Source: Oceaniradius stylonematis (GTDB taxonomy: Bacteria > Pseudomonadota > Alphaproteobacteria > Rhizobiales > Rhizobiaceae). From it: a stretch of DNA of 50,070 nucleotides. Of this stretch, positions 10,927 to 20,200 are shown in pieces. Positions within the stretch are counted from its first letter, which is position 1; each line of letters begins with the position of its first letter. Below the pieces are notes generated by a model. That model made no database searches. It saw nothing but the letters and a program-made list of their open reading frames with translations, and was not told the DNA's origin. Location: the NCBI RefSeq assembly GCF_003149475.2, contig NZ_QFWV02000004.1, positions 718,743 to 768,812 on the forward strand. The letters run 5' to 3'. A program made the position numbers and the translations under genes.

Positions 10927-11400
10927 ATGCCCGGATCGGCGACCGAACGCACCGTGACGCTGCCGCATCCGGCGCTGTCCGGTGCCGACTGGGCCGATGC
11001 CTGGACCGCAACCCCGCGCCGACGGTTCGACACCGCAAGACAGGCGGCCGAAGCCGTGCACCGGGCGACACCGGGCTGGGTGGGGCCGCTGATGGGTCTG
11101 CGGACGCTGGCCGTCGCGCCCTTCGGTCTCAAGAGCGGCCTGTCAAACCGCGGCCTTGCGCCTGCGGACAGGATCGGGTTGTTCGCGGTGCGCGATGATT
11201 CAGGCGACCGGGTTGTCGTCGGCATGGACGACAGGCATCTCGATTTTCGCTGTGTGCTCGATCTCGATGAGGCCGACGGCCAGCAGACCGTTACGGTGAC
11301 CACCCTGATCCGCCGGCACAACCGGCTGGGCCGCGCCTATCTCGCGACCATCCTGCCGTTTCATCGGCTGATCCTGCAAGCCTGTCTGAGCCGGCTATAG
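10927..11400 (+). CDS. DUF2867-family protein
   Basis: A 157-residue protein; the ATG at 10927 lies 8 bases after lpdA and avoids the longer open frame that runs back into lpdA. The core TPGWVGPLMGLRTLAVAPFG followed by LKSG, and then DRIGLFAVRDDSGDRVVVGMDDRHLDFRCVLDL, is typical of the uncharacterised DUF2867 family. C-terminal VTTLIRRHNRLGRAYLATILPFHRLILQACL is conserved and rather hydrophobic. No catalytic motif can be recognised. The close spacing to lpdA suggests read-through from the TCA cluster. Family assignment is from memory of the pattern, not from a search. Confidence 0.8.
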   Translation: MPGSATERTVTLPHPALSGADWADAWTATPRRRFDTARQAAEAVHRATPGWVGPLMGLRTLAVAPFGLKSGLSNRGLAPADRIGLFAVRDDSGDRVVVGMDDRHLDFRCVLDLDEADGQQTVTVTTLIRRHNRLGRAYLATILPFHRLILQACLSRL

Positions 11401-11577
11401 GGCGGTTCAGGCGATCCGGCATGCTTTGGCCGACTACGGCATGGCCGATCGGTGCGATGAACGGATTGTAACTTTGCCGACCGTTCCTGATCGGGTAGAC
11501 ATCCAAAGGCTCGCTGCGGCCGTATGTGGTGAGACACGTCCCATGTGTCGCGTTCCTGTGTCGAAACGGAAATCCAG

Positions 11578-12363
11578 ATGACCGCCATTCGTTCTTTCTC
11601 CGCCGTGGCATTCGCCGCCGCCGTCACCGTCGCCGTGCCGGCAACAACGGCACAGGCCGCCGATGACTATGGCGCGTCGGCGCCTCCCGGTATCGAGTTC
11701 GAGCTCGGCGCCGCCGCCAATGTCGCCCCGCGCTATGAGGGCGCATCGGAGATGCTGGTCACGCCGGTGCCGCTGATCAAGATTAACCGGCTGACGCTGC
11801 CGAACGGCTTTCAGATCGGCGGACGCGATCGTGGCGGCTTGTCCGTCTCGCCGTCGTTCAACGTTCGCGGCGCGCGCAAGTCGGCCGACACGCCGGCGCT
11901 GACCGGGCTTTCCGATGTCGATCTAGCGATCGAGTTCGGCGCGGAGATCTCCTACGAAGCGGAGTATTTTCGTCTGCACGCCAATCTGCGCCGGGGTTTC
12001 GGCGGCCACGAGGGCTGGGCCGGTGAAGCGGGAGCCGATCTGATCGTGCGTCCGATGGAAGGCTTGCGCGTGTCTGCCGGGCCGCGCATCTCCTATGCAG
12101 ACAATCGCTACATGGACACCTATTTCAGCGTTCCGGCCGGAACCGCCGGCTTTGCCGCGTTCAATGCCGATGGCGGCATCAAGAGCTATGGCGTCGGGGT
12201 CGGCTTGCGCCAGGACTTCGACAATTCATGGGCGATCATCGGCGAAGCGGGCTATGACCGGCTGACAGGCGATGCCGGTTCGTCGCCGGTCACCGCCGTG
12301 GGCAGCCGCGACCAGTTCAGCGTCCGGCTGGGCGTCGTCCGCAAGTTCCGCTTCGATTTCTGA
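11578..12363 (+). CDS. MipA/OmpV family outer-membrane protein
   Basis: A 261-residue protein whose start at ATG 11578 gives a clean signal peptide (MTAIRSFSAVAFAAAVTVAV, cleavage near AQA). The mature part begins with the family pattern of a short extracytoplasmic strand, FELGAAANVAPRYEGASEMLVTPVPLIKI, and consists of alternating short segments suggestive of beta strands; it ends in phenylalanine (RKFRFDF), the usual terminal signal for BAM insertion. E. coli MipA links a murein hydrolase to a synthase; OmpV members have varied or unknown roles, so no specific job is assigned. It is followed at once by a hairpin terminator. Confidence 0.9.
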   Translation: MTAIRSFSAVAFAAAVTVAVPATTAQAADDYGASAPPGIEFELGAAANVAPRYEGASEMLVTPVPLIKINRLTLPNGFQIGGRDRGGLSVSPSFNVRGARKSADTPALTGLSDVDLAIEFGAEISYEAEYFRLHANLRRGFGGHEGWAGEAGADLIVRPMEGLRVSAGPRISYADNRYMDTYFSVPAGTAGFAAFNADGGIKSYGVGVGLRQDFDNSWAIIGEAGYDRLTGDAGSSPVTAVGSRDQFSVRLGVVRKFRFDF

Positions 12364-12378
12364 CGTGTTCCGAAAAAG

Positions 12379-12411
12379 AAAACCCGGCGACCAGATCGGC
12401 CGCCGGGTTTT
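12379..12411. terminator. Bidirectional intrinsic terminator between the MipA-family gene and a convergent small gene
   Basis: An 11-bp perfect stem, AAAACCCGGCG paired with CGCCGGGTTTT, encloses an 11-base loop. The GC core is flanked by A-runs on the left and T-runs on the right, so it can stop transcription from both convergent genes. Confidence 0.85.
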
Positions 12412-12437
12412 CGTGCTTGGAGGCCGGAAACAGGCGC

Positions 12438-12632
12438 TCAGGCTTTCTCCCAAGCGTCCAGATACTTGATGAGCCAGGCGTCGACCGGCGCTTGCGCCAC
12501 CTCCACCTTGGTCACCTTGCTGTAGTCGACGGGTGTCTGCGCCACGCTCTGCTTGCTCCAGTTGCAAGCCGATGCGGCGGTCGCGCCAGCCAGAAACAAC
12601 GCGGCTGCCACGGACAGGGTCGTCATCCGCAT
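12438..12632 (-). CDS. Small secreted protein, 64 residues, unknown
   Basis: Start chosen at MRMTTLSVAAALFLAG because a GGAG site lies 9 bases upstream and the following segment is a typical signal peptide with cleavage after ASA, leaving a mature peptide of about 43 residues beginning with a single cysteine (CNWSK). The mature part has two similar segments, VAQTPVDYSK and VAQAPVDAWL. The lone cysteine next to the cleavage site is not in a canonical lipobox (ASAC lacks the usual leucine at -3), so lipidation is doubtful. No function is recognised. It is divergent from the next gene, with which it shares the upstream region 12633-12780. Confidence 0.65.
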   Translation of the reverse strand: MRMTTLSVAAALFLAGATAASACNWSKQSVAQTPVDYSKVTKVEVAQAPVDAWLIKYLDAWEKA

Positions 12633-12780
12633 TGACAGTCTCCTCGGTTGCGGTCCCACACCGGGACAATTCGAGGTTAGGGCGCAACGGTTGTTTCGCA
12701 AAGGGCGCAAATGACCAAGGATTGTTGCCGCGCGTTTCGTGCGGCCCGGCATTGCGTTTCGCAAGGTTCAGTTAACCCCG

Positions 12781-13380
12781 ATGGCGCTAGATGGACCCAA
12801 TCGAGGTGGCGGTGGCGCGGTGATTCCCTCCGGCGACGACATTGTTGACGTGCAGTTCGAAACGGTCGGGCCGGCGGCGCCGACCGCGCGGAAACCGCGC
12901 CGGCCCGCCGACCCTGCGCCCGATCGCGGACTGGGCCTCTTTCGCACGGCCGAACGCCGGCCGGCAGGCCCGCGCAAGCCGATGCCGCTGCCCATGTTCG
13001 CATTCATCGCGACGCTCAGCGCCTGCGCATCCTTCTATGTCGCCGGCGGCCACGCCCTGTTTGCCGCAACGGCCGCCATCACGAAGCCGGTGACACCATC
13101 GGGCATCGTGCTCGAGGATACCGCGACCCGCATCGACACGTCGGGCGGCCGCGCCGTCTTCGTGATCCATGCGACGATTGCCAATGCGCTTGATGTGGCG
13201 GGCATCGTCCCGCCCGTCGCCATCACTTTCGAGCGTTCGGACGGCGCCGGCTCGGTCACCCACACGATCACGCGCGGAGAACGGCTCGCGCCTGGAGAGC
13301 GCATGGCCTTTACAACACGCGTTCCGGCGGGCGACTATGCCGGGACAGAACCGCGAATCGCGCTTGTCACCCGCCGCTGA
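12781..13380 (+). CDS. Single-span membrane protein with C-terminal extracytoplasmic domain, unknown
   Basis: A 199-residue protein with a polar, proline- and arginine-rich N-terminal region (residues 1-69), one predicted transmembrane helix (about 70-92, LPMFAFIATLSACASFYVAG) and an Ig-like beta-rich C-terminal domain (RIDTSGGRAVFVIHATIANA to the end), similar in style to FxLYD or DUF3426 tails of membrane proteins. The start at ATG 12781 is uncertain; a GTG at 12739 would add 14 residues. Five bases separate it from hpt, so the two are probably co-transcribed. Function is not recognised. Confidence 0.7.
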   Translation: MALDGPNRGGGGAVIPSGDDIVDVQFETVGPAAPTARKPRRPADPAPDRGLGLFRTAERRPAGPRKPMPLPMFAFIATLSACASFYVAGGHALFAATAAITKPVTPSGIVLEDTATRIDTSGGRAVFVIHATIANALDVAGIVPPVAITFERSDGAGSVTHTITRGERLAPGERMAFTTRVPAGDYAGTEPRIALVTRR

Positions 13381-13384
13381 GCCC

Positions 13385-13933
13385 ATGCAGATCGTTCGAG
13401 GAAAGCGTATCGACGTGCTCTTCTCCGCTTCGGCGATTGCCCGGCGCAATCTCGAGCTGGCCAAGGAGATCGCGGCGCGCGACTACAAGGACCTCCTGGT
13501 CATTTCGATCCTGAAAGGGTCGTTCATCTTCGCCGCCGACCTCATTCGCGCCATGCACGATGCGGGGCTGGCGCCCGAGGTCGAGTTCATGATGCTGTCG
13601 GCCTATGGGGCGGGCACCGAGGCGGGCGAGGTCAAGATGTTGCGCGACATCGACAGCGACGTGAAGGGCCGCGATGTCCTTTTGATCGACGATATCCTGG
13701 AGTCCGGCACCACCTTGACCCACGCGCGAAAGATCCTGATGGACCGCGATGCCAATTCGGTGGCCATCGCCGTGCTTCTGGACAAGCGGACACGGCGCAG
13801 CGCCAAGACGCCGCTCGATGCCGATTTCACCGGCTTTGAATGTCCCGACCATTTCGTGGTCGGCTACGGCATGGATGTGGGCCATGCCTTCCGCGAACTG
13901 CCCTTTGTGGGCGTTGTGACAGGAGATGCCTGA
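13385..13933 (+). CDS. hpt: Hypoxanthine phosphoribosyltransferase
   Basis: Purine salvage enzyme that makes IMP or GMP from hypoxanthine or guanine and PRPP. The start at MQIVRGKRIDVLFS yields 182 residues, normal for bacterial Hpt; the open frame extends upstream inside the preceding gene but without family character. ISILKGSFIFAADLIRAM is the first conserved loop, and the PRPP-binding motif DVLLIDDILESGTTL covers residues 97-111. The C-terminal DFTGFECPDHFVVGYGMDVG and YRELP-like FRELPFVGVV complete the fold. It overlaps no gene and is followed 3 bases later by the response regulator. Confidence 0.97.
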   Translation: MQIVRGKRIDVLFSASAIARRNLELAKEIAARDYKDLLVISILKGSFIFAADLIRAMHDAGLAPEVEFMMLSAYGAGTEAGEVKMLRDIDSDVKGRDVLLIDDILESGTTLTHARKILMDRDANSVAIAVLLDKRTRRSAKTPLDADFTGFECPDHFVVGYGMDVGHAFRELPFVGVVTGDA

Positions 13934-13936
13934 CCG

Positions 13937-14302
13937 ATGGCGCAGATTCTCGTGGTTGATGACGATCATTCGGTCCGTAGCTTTACCGCCCGCGCGCTGA
14001 CGCTGGACGGCCATGACGTCGACCAGGCCGACGATGGCGATCTGGCGCTGGAGCGGATCGCCGAAAAGTCGGGCGCCTACGATCTGGTGCTGTCGGACAT
14101 CCGCATGCCGGCGATGGACGGGATTGCCATGGCGCGGACGGCGGTTAAGGACTTTCCCGATCTGCGCATCCTTCTGATGACCGGCTATGCCGAACAGCGC
14201 GAGCGTGCTGCCGATGTCGAGAAGATCGTCATCGACGTTGTATCCAAGCCCTTCACGCTCGCCGACATTCGCGGCGCGGTGACCGAGGCTCTGGCGGCGT
14301 AG
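13937..14302 (+). CDS. Single-domain response regulator, CpdR-like
   Basis: A 121-residue receiver domain with no output domain. The acidic pocket is in LVVDDDHSV (Asp8-Asp10), the phosphoacceptor is Asp54 in LVLSDIRMPAMDG, the conserved Thr is in LLMTGYAEQRE and the Lys in VVSKPFTLADI. The pattern MDGIAMARTAVKDFPDLRIL with SKPFTLADIRGAV matches CpdR, which in Caulobacter and rhizobia delivers substrates to the ClpXP protease when unphosphorylated and is phosphorylated through the CckA-ChpT relay. Being a receiver is certain; identity as CpdR rather than a paralogue is an inference. It is coupled to hpt and convergent with rpoH. Confidence 0.9.
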   Translation: MAQILVVDDDHSVRSFTARALTLDGHDVDQADDGDLALERIAEKSGAYDLVLSDIRMPAMDGIAMARTAVKDFPDLRILLMTGYAEQRERAADVEKIVIDVVSKPFTLADIRGAVTEALAA

Positions 14303-14318
14303 TCACACCACTCCGATT

Positions 14319-15188
14319 TCAGACATAGGTCGCGGCGACGGCGGGATTGTCGCGCATCAGCGCGGCACGCAGCTTTTCCAGCGCGCGATTCTCGATCTGG
14401 CGGACACGCTCCTTGGAAATGCCGAGTTCGATGCCCAGCGATTCAAGCGTTGCGCCGTTCTCGGCCAGGCGCCGCTTGGCAATGATGCGCATTTCGCGCT
14501 CGTTGAGCACATCCATCGCTTCGCGCAGCCATACCGAGCGGCGTTCGGTGTCGATGTGCTCCTCGACCAGTTCGTCCTGCAACGGACGATCGTCGACGAG
14601 GAAGTCCATGCGCGTCGAGGTGGTGCTCTCGTCGTCCGCCACCGGCTGGCTCAGCGAGGTGTCGGGGCCCGACAGGCGCGAATCCATCAGCGCCACATCC
14701 TTTTCTGCGACACCGAGCGCGTCGGAGATCTGCCGGTACATCGCGGCCTTGGAGACCGGCGCGCCGGACCGGCTGAGCTTCGCGCGCAGCCGCCGCAAAT
14801 TGAAGAACAGGGCCTTTTGCGCCGACGAGGTGCCGCCGCGCACGATCGACCAGTTGCGCAGGATATAGTCCTGCATGGAGGCGCGAATCCACCACGTCGC
14901 ATACGTCGAAAAGCGGACCTCGCGCTCCGGCTCGAACCGGGCCGCCGCTTCGAGCAGGCCGACATAGCCCTCCTGGACGAGATCGCTCATCGGCAGGCCG
15001 AAGCTGCGGAACCTGGAGGCCATCGAAATGACCAGACGCATGTGGGCCACGGTAATCTGGTGCAGCGCTTCCTGGTCCCGGTCGTCTTTCCAGCGCACTG
15101 CGAGAGCGTGTTCCTCATCGCGCTCCAGATAGGGTGCATTCATGGCCATGCGGACCATGTCGCGTCGTGCCGGTTCCGACTTCATCAT
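14319..15188 (-). CDS. rpoH: RNA polymerase sigma-32 factor (RpoH, RpoH2-like)
   Basis: A 289-residue alternative sigma factor. Region 2 has AHMRLVISMASRFRSFGLPM, DLVQEGYVGLLEAA and FEPEREVRFSTYATWWIRAS; the RpoH-specific box QKALFFNLRRLRAKL follows, and region 4 ends with LGISKERVRQIENRALEKLR. The N-terminal segment MNAPYLERDEEHALAVRWKDDRD matches the RpoH2 branch of multi-RpoH rhizobia better than RpoH1. RpoH2 is associated with oxidative and stationary-phase stress in Rhizobiales. The start is one of two adjacent ATGs after GGGAGAG; the second has better spacing. The paralogue class is inferred from memory of the sequences. Confidence 0.95.
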   Translation of the reverse strand: MMKSEPARRDMVRMAMNAPYLERDEEHALAVRWKDDRDQEALHQITVAHMRLVISMASRFRSFGLPMSDLVQEGYVGLLEAAARFEPEREVRFSTYATWWIRASMQDYILRNWSIVRGGTSSAQKALFFNLRRLRAKLSRSGAPVSKAAMYRQISDALGVAEKDVALMDSRLSGPDTSLSQPVADDESTTSTRMDFLVDDRPLQDELVEEHIDTERRSVWLREAMDVLNEREMRIIAKRRLAENGATLESLGIELGISKERVRQIENRALEKLRAALMRDNPAVAATYV

Positions 15189-15331
15189 GCTCTCCCATGC
15201 GCGGTTCTGAGCCCGCTACTGGAAGGGTTACGTCACCGATGGCGCTCCGGTTCAGTCCGGACGCAGAAAAATTGCCGTCAAGGTTGCAAAATGCCCGGTT
15301 GGCGCGACGAAAACGCCGCGCTGCGGGCACG

Positions 15332-15361
15332 AAAAAACCGGCGCGGAATGTGCCGCGCCGG
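15332..15361 (-). terminator. Intrinsic terminator of carD
   Basis: Read on the minus strand, a 9-bp perfect stem (CCGGCGCGG with CCGCGCCGG) and a 6-base loop are followed directly by six T residues. It lies 38 bases after the carD stop codon and keeps carD transcription from entering rpoH. Confidence 0.92.
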
Positions 15362-15398
15362 TGCGTCATGGATCTGGTCTGAACCGGGGCTGGCCGGA

Positions 15399-15983
15399 TC
15401 AGGCGGCCTGTTCCTGCGAACCACCCTCGTCGTTTTCAGCCTTGTTCGCCCGCTTCGGGCCAAGCTTGAGATTGGTTTCGATGAGGCGCACCGCCTCGGT
15501 TTCCGACACCTTCTTCACCGCCGCGATTTCGCGCGCCATGCGGTCCAGCGCGGCCTCGTAGAGCTGGCGCTCGGAATAGGATTGCTCCGGCTGGTTCTCT
15601 GCGCGGTACAGGTCGCGCACGACCTCGGCGATCGAGATCAGGTCGCCGGAATTGATCTTGGCGTCATACTCCTGCGCGCGGCGCGACCACATGGTCCGCT
15701 TGATGCGGGCGCGGCCCTGAAGGACCTTGAGCGCGCGGTCGACGAAACCGCCTTCGGCGAGTTTGCGCATGCCGATCGACAGCGCCTTTGCAACCGGAAC
15801 CTTCAGGCGCATCTTGTCCTTCTGGAACTCGATAACGAACAGTTCCAGCGTGTGGCCTGCGACTTCCTGTTCCTCGATGGCCGTGATCTGGCCGACACCG
15901 TGGGCGGGATAGACGATGAACTCGTTGGTCCGAAACCCTTGGCGCTGCGAGGCTTTCTTGGGCGAAGATGCCATGTTTTTCAT
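15399..15983 (-). CDS. carD: CarD/CdnL-family transcription regulator
   Basis: A 194-residue protein that binds the RNA polymerase beta subunit and stabilises open promoter complexes, notably at rRNA promoters in studied bacteria. The N-terminal RNA-polymerase interaction domain shows NEFIVYPAHGVGQITAIEEQ, LELFVIEFQKDKMRLKVPV and GMRKLAEGG; the helical C-terminal DNA-binding domain shows RTMWSRRAQEYDAKINSGD followed by LISIAEVVRDLY. The open frame runs further upstream, but MKNMASSPKK (15983) or the second ATG at 15974 are the credible starts; a GGGAG site is better spaced for the latter. It has its own promoter and terminator. Confidence 0.95.
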   Translation of the reverse strand: MKNMASSPKKASQRQGFRTNEFIVYPAHGVGQITAIEEQEVAGHTLELFVIEFQKDKMRLKVPVAKALSIGMRKLAEGGFVDRALKVLQGRARIKRTMWSRRAQEYDAKINSGDLISIAEVVRDLYRAENQPEQSYSERQLYEAALDRMAREIAAVKKVSETEAVRLIETNLKLGPKRANKAENDEGGSQEQAA

Positions 15984-16342
15984 ACTCCCTGCCGGACGAG
16001 ACACATGCCGGGCTTTGTTTGCGGCGCGAGCCGATTGGCAATGACGCAGGCGCACGACAAAGCCGGGAGACCATCGGTTGTCGAGGGCGAAAACCCACGA
16101 GACGACCGATCTGACCCGGCTTTAGGACCTCTTGGAAATGCGCGGCAAGGCGCAGAGCATCGTGGCGGAAAGCGACATTATCTGACCATATAGCATGAAT
16201 CGGCGGTTTTTTCAACGCCGCGACCGGCTGCGTCGCGCTGCGGTAAGAATTCGTCAACCATGTGGTTAATGCGATGGTGCGCTGCAACAGGCGCTGCTGC
16301 GCGCCAGCCGGCGGCCTATGTCGTCATCTGGTGGCGACCAGC
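15984..16342. other. 359-base gap: carD promoter and long untranslated leader
   Basis: No gene was found between carD and fdxA. The stretch holds a strong minus-strand promoter (16187-16215), so the carD mRNA would have a leader of nearly 200 bases. Between the promoter and the fdxA stop lies a small palindrome AACCATGTGGTT (16256-16267) and nothing recognisable as a terminator with a T-run. Confidence 0.6.
16187..16215 (-). promoter_or_regulatory. Sigma-70 type promoter of carD
   Basis: On the minus strand the -35 element is TTGAAA (16210-16215) and the -10 element is TATATG (16187-16192), separated by exactly 17 bases. The -10 is preceded by TGC, close to an extended -10. The transcription start would be near 16180, about 197 bases before the carD start codon. 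Confidence 0.75.
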
Positions 16343-16681
16343 CTAGTCGCCCTCGCCGGGCTCGGCCGAGAAGAATTCCTCGAACTTTCCGGACTTGCCG
16401 TCGTAGGCGTCCGCGTCGGGCATCGGATCACGCTTGATGGTGATGTTGGGCCACTTTTCGGCGTATTCGGTGTTGACTTTCAACCACTTGTCGAGACCCG
16501 GTTCGGTGTCGGGCTTGATCGCGTCAGCCGGGCATTCCGGTTCGCACACCCCGCAATCGATGCATTCGTCGGGGTGAATGACGAGCATGTTCTCGCCTTC
16601 GTAGAAGCAATCGACCGGACACACTTCCACGCAATCGGTGTATTTGCAGCGGATGCAATTGTCGGTCACGATGTAGGTCAC
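16343..16681 (-). CDS. fdxA: Seven-iron ferredoxin FdxA
   Basis: A 112-residue ferredoxin with one 3Fe-4S and one 4Fe-4S cluster, of the FdxA type that is essential or near-essential in alphaproteobacteria. The GTG start (VTYIVTDNC) lies 9 bases after a GGAG site, and the resulting length is exactly the family norm; the longer open frame upstream has no family character. Cluster ligands are Cys9, Cys12, Cys17, Cys21 and Cys25 in [17 protein letters not shown], and Cys40, Cys43, Cys46 and Cys50 in [12 protein letters not shown]. The C-terminal tail is acidic ([12 protein letters not shown]). It lies downstream of the S4-domain gene on the same strand. Confidence 0.97.
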   Translation of the reverse strand: MTYIVTDNCIRCKYTDCVEVCPVDCFYEGENMLVIHPDECIDCGVCEPECPADAIKPDTEPGLDKWLKVNTEYAEKWPNITIKRDPMPDADAYDGKSGKFEEFFSAEPGEGD

Positions 16682-16820
16682 GGTCTCACTCCAGATCTGC
16701 GCGCCGCAAAAGCTGACGTAAAAGGTTTTGTTATCGCGCACAAGGCTCGGCCGGGTCCAAACGGGTCGGCATGGACGCGACTTTCGGCTCGTGGCGACGA
16801 CTTGCCGCAGGCACCGGCTT

Positions 16821-17252
16821 TCACCATGGTTCGCCGTCGCGATCAAGCTTGTCGATGGCGCGCCGCTCCTTCTTGGTCGGCCGTCCGCTGCCGCGTTCGC
16901 GCAACGGCACGGCACCGTCGAGCGGCGACAGCGGCCGTTCGGGCGGTGGCGGGCTGATATCGTCGTAAAGAAGCCGCGCTTCAGGCGCCGGGCCGCGCCG
17001 TGTTCCGCAATCGAGGATCTTCAAGACGAGCACGCGGCGGTCGGTGGCGATCGTCAGCACGTCGCCGACGGCAACGGCGCGGCTCGGCTGGGTGATCTTG
17101 GAGGCATTGACGCGAACGCCGCCGGCGCCGACGAGCTTTGCGGCAAGGGAGCGCGATTTGACGATGCGGGCGAAGAACAGCCATTTGTCGATGCGCTGCC
17201 GGTCCGGGCCGGCAGCGGGCAGGCGGGGTTCGGCCGGCGGCCGTTCGCTCAT
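16821..17252 (-). CDS. S4-domain RNA-binding protein (Hsp15/HslR-like)
   Basis: A 143-residue protein. The S4 domain occupies roughly residues 19-75: [20 protein letters not shown], then [20 protein letters not shown] and VGDVLTI. The C-terminal half is basic and unstructured, ending in [20 protein letters not shown], as in Hsp15 relatives that bind free 50S subunits carrying nascent chains. Its ATG overlaps the TGA of the upstream helicase gene by four bases (ATGA), so translation is probably coupled, which hints that both act on RNA. The specific Hsp15 role is inferred from E. coli. Confidence 0.9.
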   Translation of the reverse strand: MSERPPAEPRLPAAGPDRQRIDKWLFFARIVKSRSLAAKLVGAGGVRVNASKITQPSRAVAVGDVLTIATDRRVLVLKILDCGTRRGPAPEARLLYDDISPPPPERPLSPLDGAVPLRERGSGRPTKKERRAIDKLDRDGEPW

Positions 17253-20200
17253 TTGTCGAGCCGGTCCTTGAGCGCCTGCAGCTTGGCGAACGGCGAATCC
17301 GGGTCGGCCACTTTCTCGCGCGGACGTGGCGGTTTGGCGGTGGTCACGCGCGGTCCGCCACCCTGCTGGCCGTTGTTGCGCGGCGGACGCTTGCCCTTGT
17401 GGCGTCCGGCTCCGGCATCGGCACGTTTGCCTTTTTGGCCATCGCCCCTTCCACCATCGGCCTTGCGATCCTGATCGCGGCGGCCATGGCGGGCATTGGC
17501 GGGCCGGTCGGGACGGCCCTGGCGCCAGACCAGAACAGGTGCCGGCGGTTCGGTTTCCGCTTGGGGTGCCGCTTCGGCGCCGGTGGCGGTTGCCGGTGTC
17601 TCTTCCGGCGCCGTGCCTGCGGTATCCGTCTCCGCCGCGGTGTCCGTTGCGGGCGCCGAAGCCGTGTCGGCTGTGGGGGTTTCCGTCTCGCCGCTCTTGG
17701 CTGCCGGCTCGACCACCGGTGCCGGCTGATCGCCATCGGCAGGCGTGCCGGCTGCGGCATTCGGTTCGGCTTCAGAATCGGGCGCCGCTTCATCGGCCGC
17801 CTCATCGGTTGCTGCTGTGGCCTCGGGGGCCGAAGCGGGGTCTTCAGCGGCGGGCTCGGTCGCCGCTTCGGGTGCCGGTTCGGCTGGCGCCGGCGCATGT
17901 TTTGCGCGCAGAGCTTCGAGCGCCTGTTCGGCATCGGTGGCTTCGACCGCCTCGTGCCGGTAGCCCAGCGCCTTGAGCACCTCCGTCATGTCGTCCATCG
18001 TTGCGCCGAGGATCGACAGCATGGCCGGGGTGACGACGAACCGGCCACCGCCGTACGCGCCCTCGGGCAGCGCATCGCCGCCGGGCTTGAAGAAGATGCA
18101 GGGGCGGATCAGGTCGGCGAGCCGTTCGAGAATGTCGACCCGCACCGCACGCGGGCCCAGATGCCGGTAGCCGGCGAGCTTGAAGAAATCGCGGTCATAG
18201 CCCTGGTCGGTGAGGAGCGAGGTGCGACCGCTGGCAAGCAGCGTGACCACTTCGCCATAACCGGGCTTGTCACGGGTGTCGGTGGCCAGCGCCCACAGTA
18301 GCGTCACAAGGCCGGCAGGGGCCGGCTTGATCAGCGCCGGCACGAAGATGTGGTAGAAGCCGAACCGCACGCCGTAGCGGCGCAGCGCGGCGCGGCCGTC
18401 CTGGTCGAGCGATTTGAGGTCGGCGGCGATGTCGCGGCGCTGCACGATGCCGAAATTCTCGATCAGCCGGAACGCGATGCCACGGGCGATGCCCGACAAT
18501 TCGTCCGCCTTTTTGAGATCGGTCAGCGGCTTGAGGTGCGTTTCGATATGGAAGGCGACGAAGCGCTCAGCGCGGGCGCGCACCTTGTCCAGCGCCGGCC
18601 CGCTCAATTGCTCGTCCGCCAAGAGGATCAGGCGCGGCGACAGCCAGTCTTCGCCGGCGGCGAGCGATCCCACCGGGGCACCGAGCCAGCGCAGCAGGCC
18701 ATCCGTGCCGATCGCCAGATCGCCGTTCGGGCTGGCTGCGAACCGCTCGGCGCGAGCCTCGAACTCGCTGGCGAGCGCCTTTTGCGCCGCCGCGCGGACT
18801 GCCTTGGCGTCCTCGCCCTGCGCGCTCTGGTCGGCGGTGAAGCGGAAACCGTCCAGCTTGCCGATGTGGTGGCCTTCGACGGTCACGTCTCCTGACGGGC
18901 TGATTTCCGCTTGCATGGTCATGTTCTCTTTGAGCCGCTTCATGAGCACGGATGTCCTGCGATCAACGAAGCGTTTCGTCAAGCGCTCGTGCAGCGCGTC
19001 GGAGAGTTTGTCCTCGATCTGCCGCGTGCGTTCCTTCCAGTGGTCTGCGTCGGCCAGCCAGCCGGGCTGGTGCGACACGTAGGTCCAGGTGCGGATCTGC
19101 GCGATCCGGTGCGACAGCGTGTCGATCTCGCCGTCGGTGCGGTCGGCGCGGCGCACCTGCTCGGCCATGAAGTCCTCGTCGACATGGCCGGTGCGGACCA
19201 GTTCGAGGAAGATCGACGAGATGATGTCGGCATGCTGGGCCGGCGCGATCTTGCGATAATCGGGCAGCGCGCAAACGTCCCACAGCCGTTCGACGGCACG
19301 TTCGTCGGCGCACAGGCCCATCACGTCATCGTCGCGCGACAGGAATTCGAGCGCCCGCTGGTCCACGGCGGGAAGCGCCCGCGTCAGGCCGGGAAGCGCC
19401 GGGACGATATCGAGCGATGCCTTCAAGTCGGCAACCGATGAAAAGTCCAGCCGGCGGTTGCGCCATTGGAGGACGGACAGCGGCTGGAAATCGTGTCCCT
19501 CGATGCGCCGGACCAGCTCTTCGTCCAGCGGCGGAACGCGCGAGGAAACGCCAAACGTGCCGTCGCGAATGTGGCGGCCGGCGCGTCCGGCGATCTGCGC
19601 CATCTCCGGCGGGGTCAGGTCGCGATAGGTGCGGCCGTCGAACTTGCGAAGCTGCGCGAAGGCGACATGGTCGACATCGAGATTGAGACCCATGCCGATC
19701 GCGTCGGTGGCGACCAGATAATCGACATCACCGGATTGGAACAATTCGACCTGGGCGTTCCGCGTGCGCGGGCTCAGCGCGCCCATCACCACCGCCGCGC
19801 CGCCGCGCTGCCGGCGGATCAGTTCGGCCACCGCATAGACCTCATCGGCGGAGAAGGCGACGATGGCCGACCGGCGCGGCAGGCGCGTCAGCTTGGCGGG
19901 CCCGGCATAGGACAAGTGCGACATGCGCGGCCGCGCCGTGATCGTGATTCCCGGCAGAAGCTGGCGCAGCAGCGGCGCGATTGTCGCCGCGCCCAGAAGC
20001 AGCGTCTCTTCGCGCCCGCGCACATTCATCAGCCGGTCGGTGAAGATATGGCCGCGTTCGAGATCGCCGGCCAGTTGCACCTCGTCGATCGCGACGAAGG
20101 CCGCATCGGGGTCGCGCGGCATGGCCTCGACGGTGCAGACGGTGAACCGCGCCTTTTCCGGCACAATCTTTTCTTCGCCGGTGACCAGCGCGACACTGGC

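Noticed and set aside
8012-11071. 1019-residue open frame on the minus strand across sucA, sucB and lpdA
   Set aside because: It is the reverse of three confirmed genes in a high-GC genome; its sequence is Arg/Ala/His-rich without family motifs. It is a shadow frame.
17326-17976. Open frames on the plus strand opposite the helicase tail
   Set aside because: Low-complexity Ala/Glu/Pro codons give open frames in several registers; no real gene.
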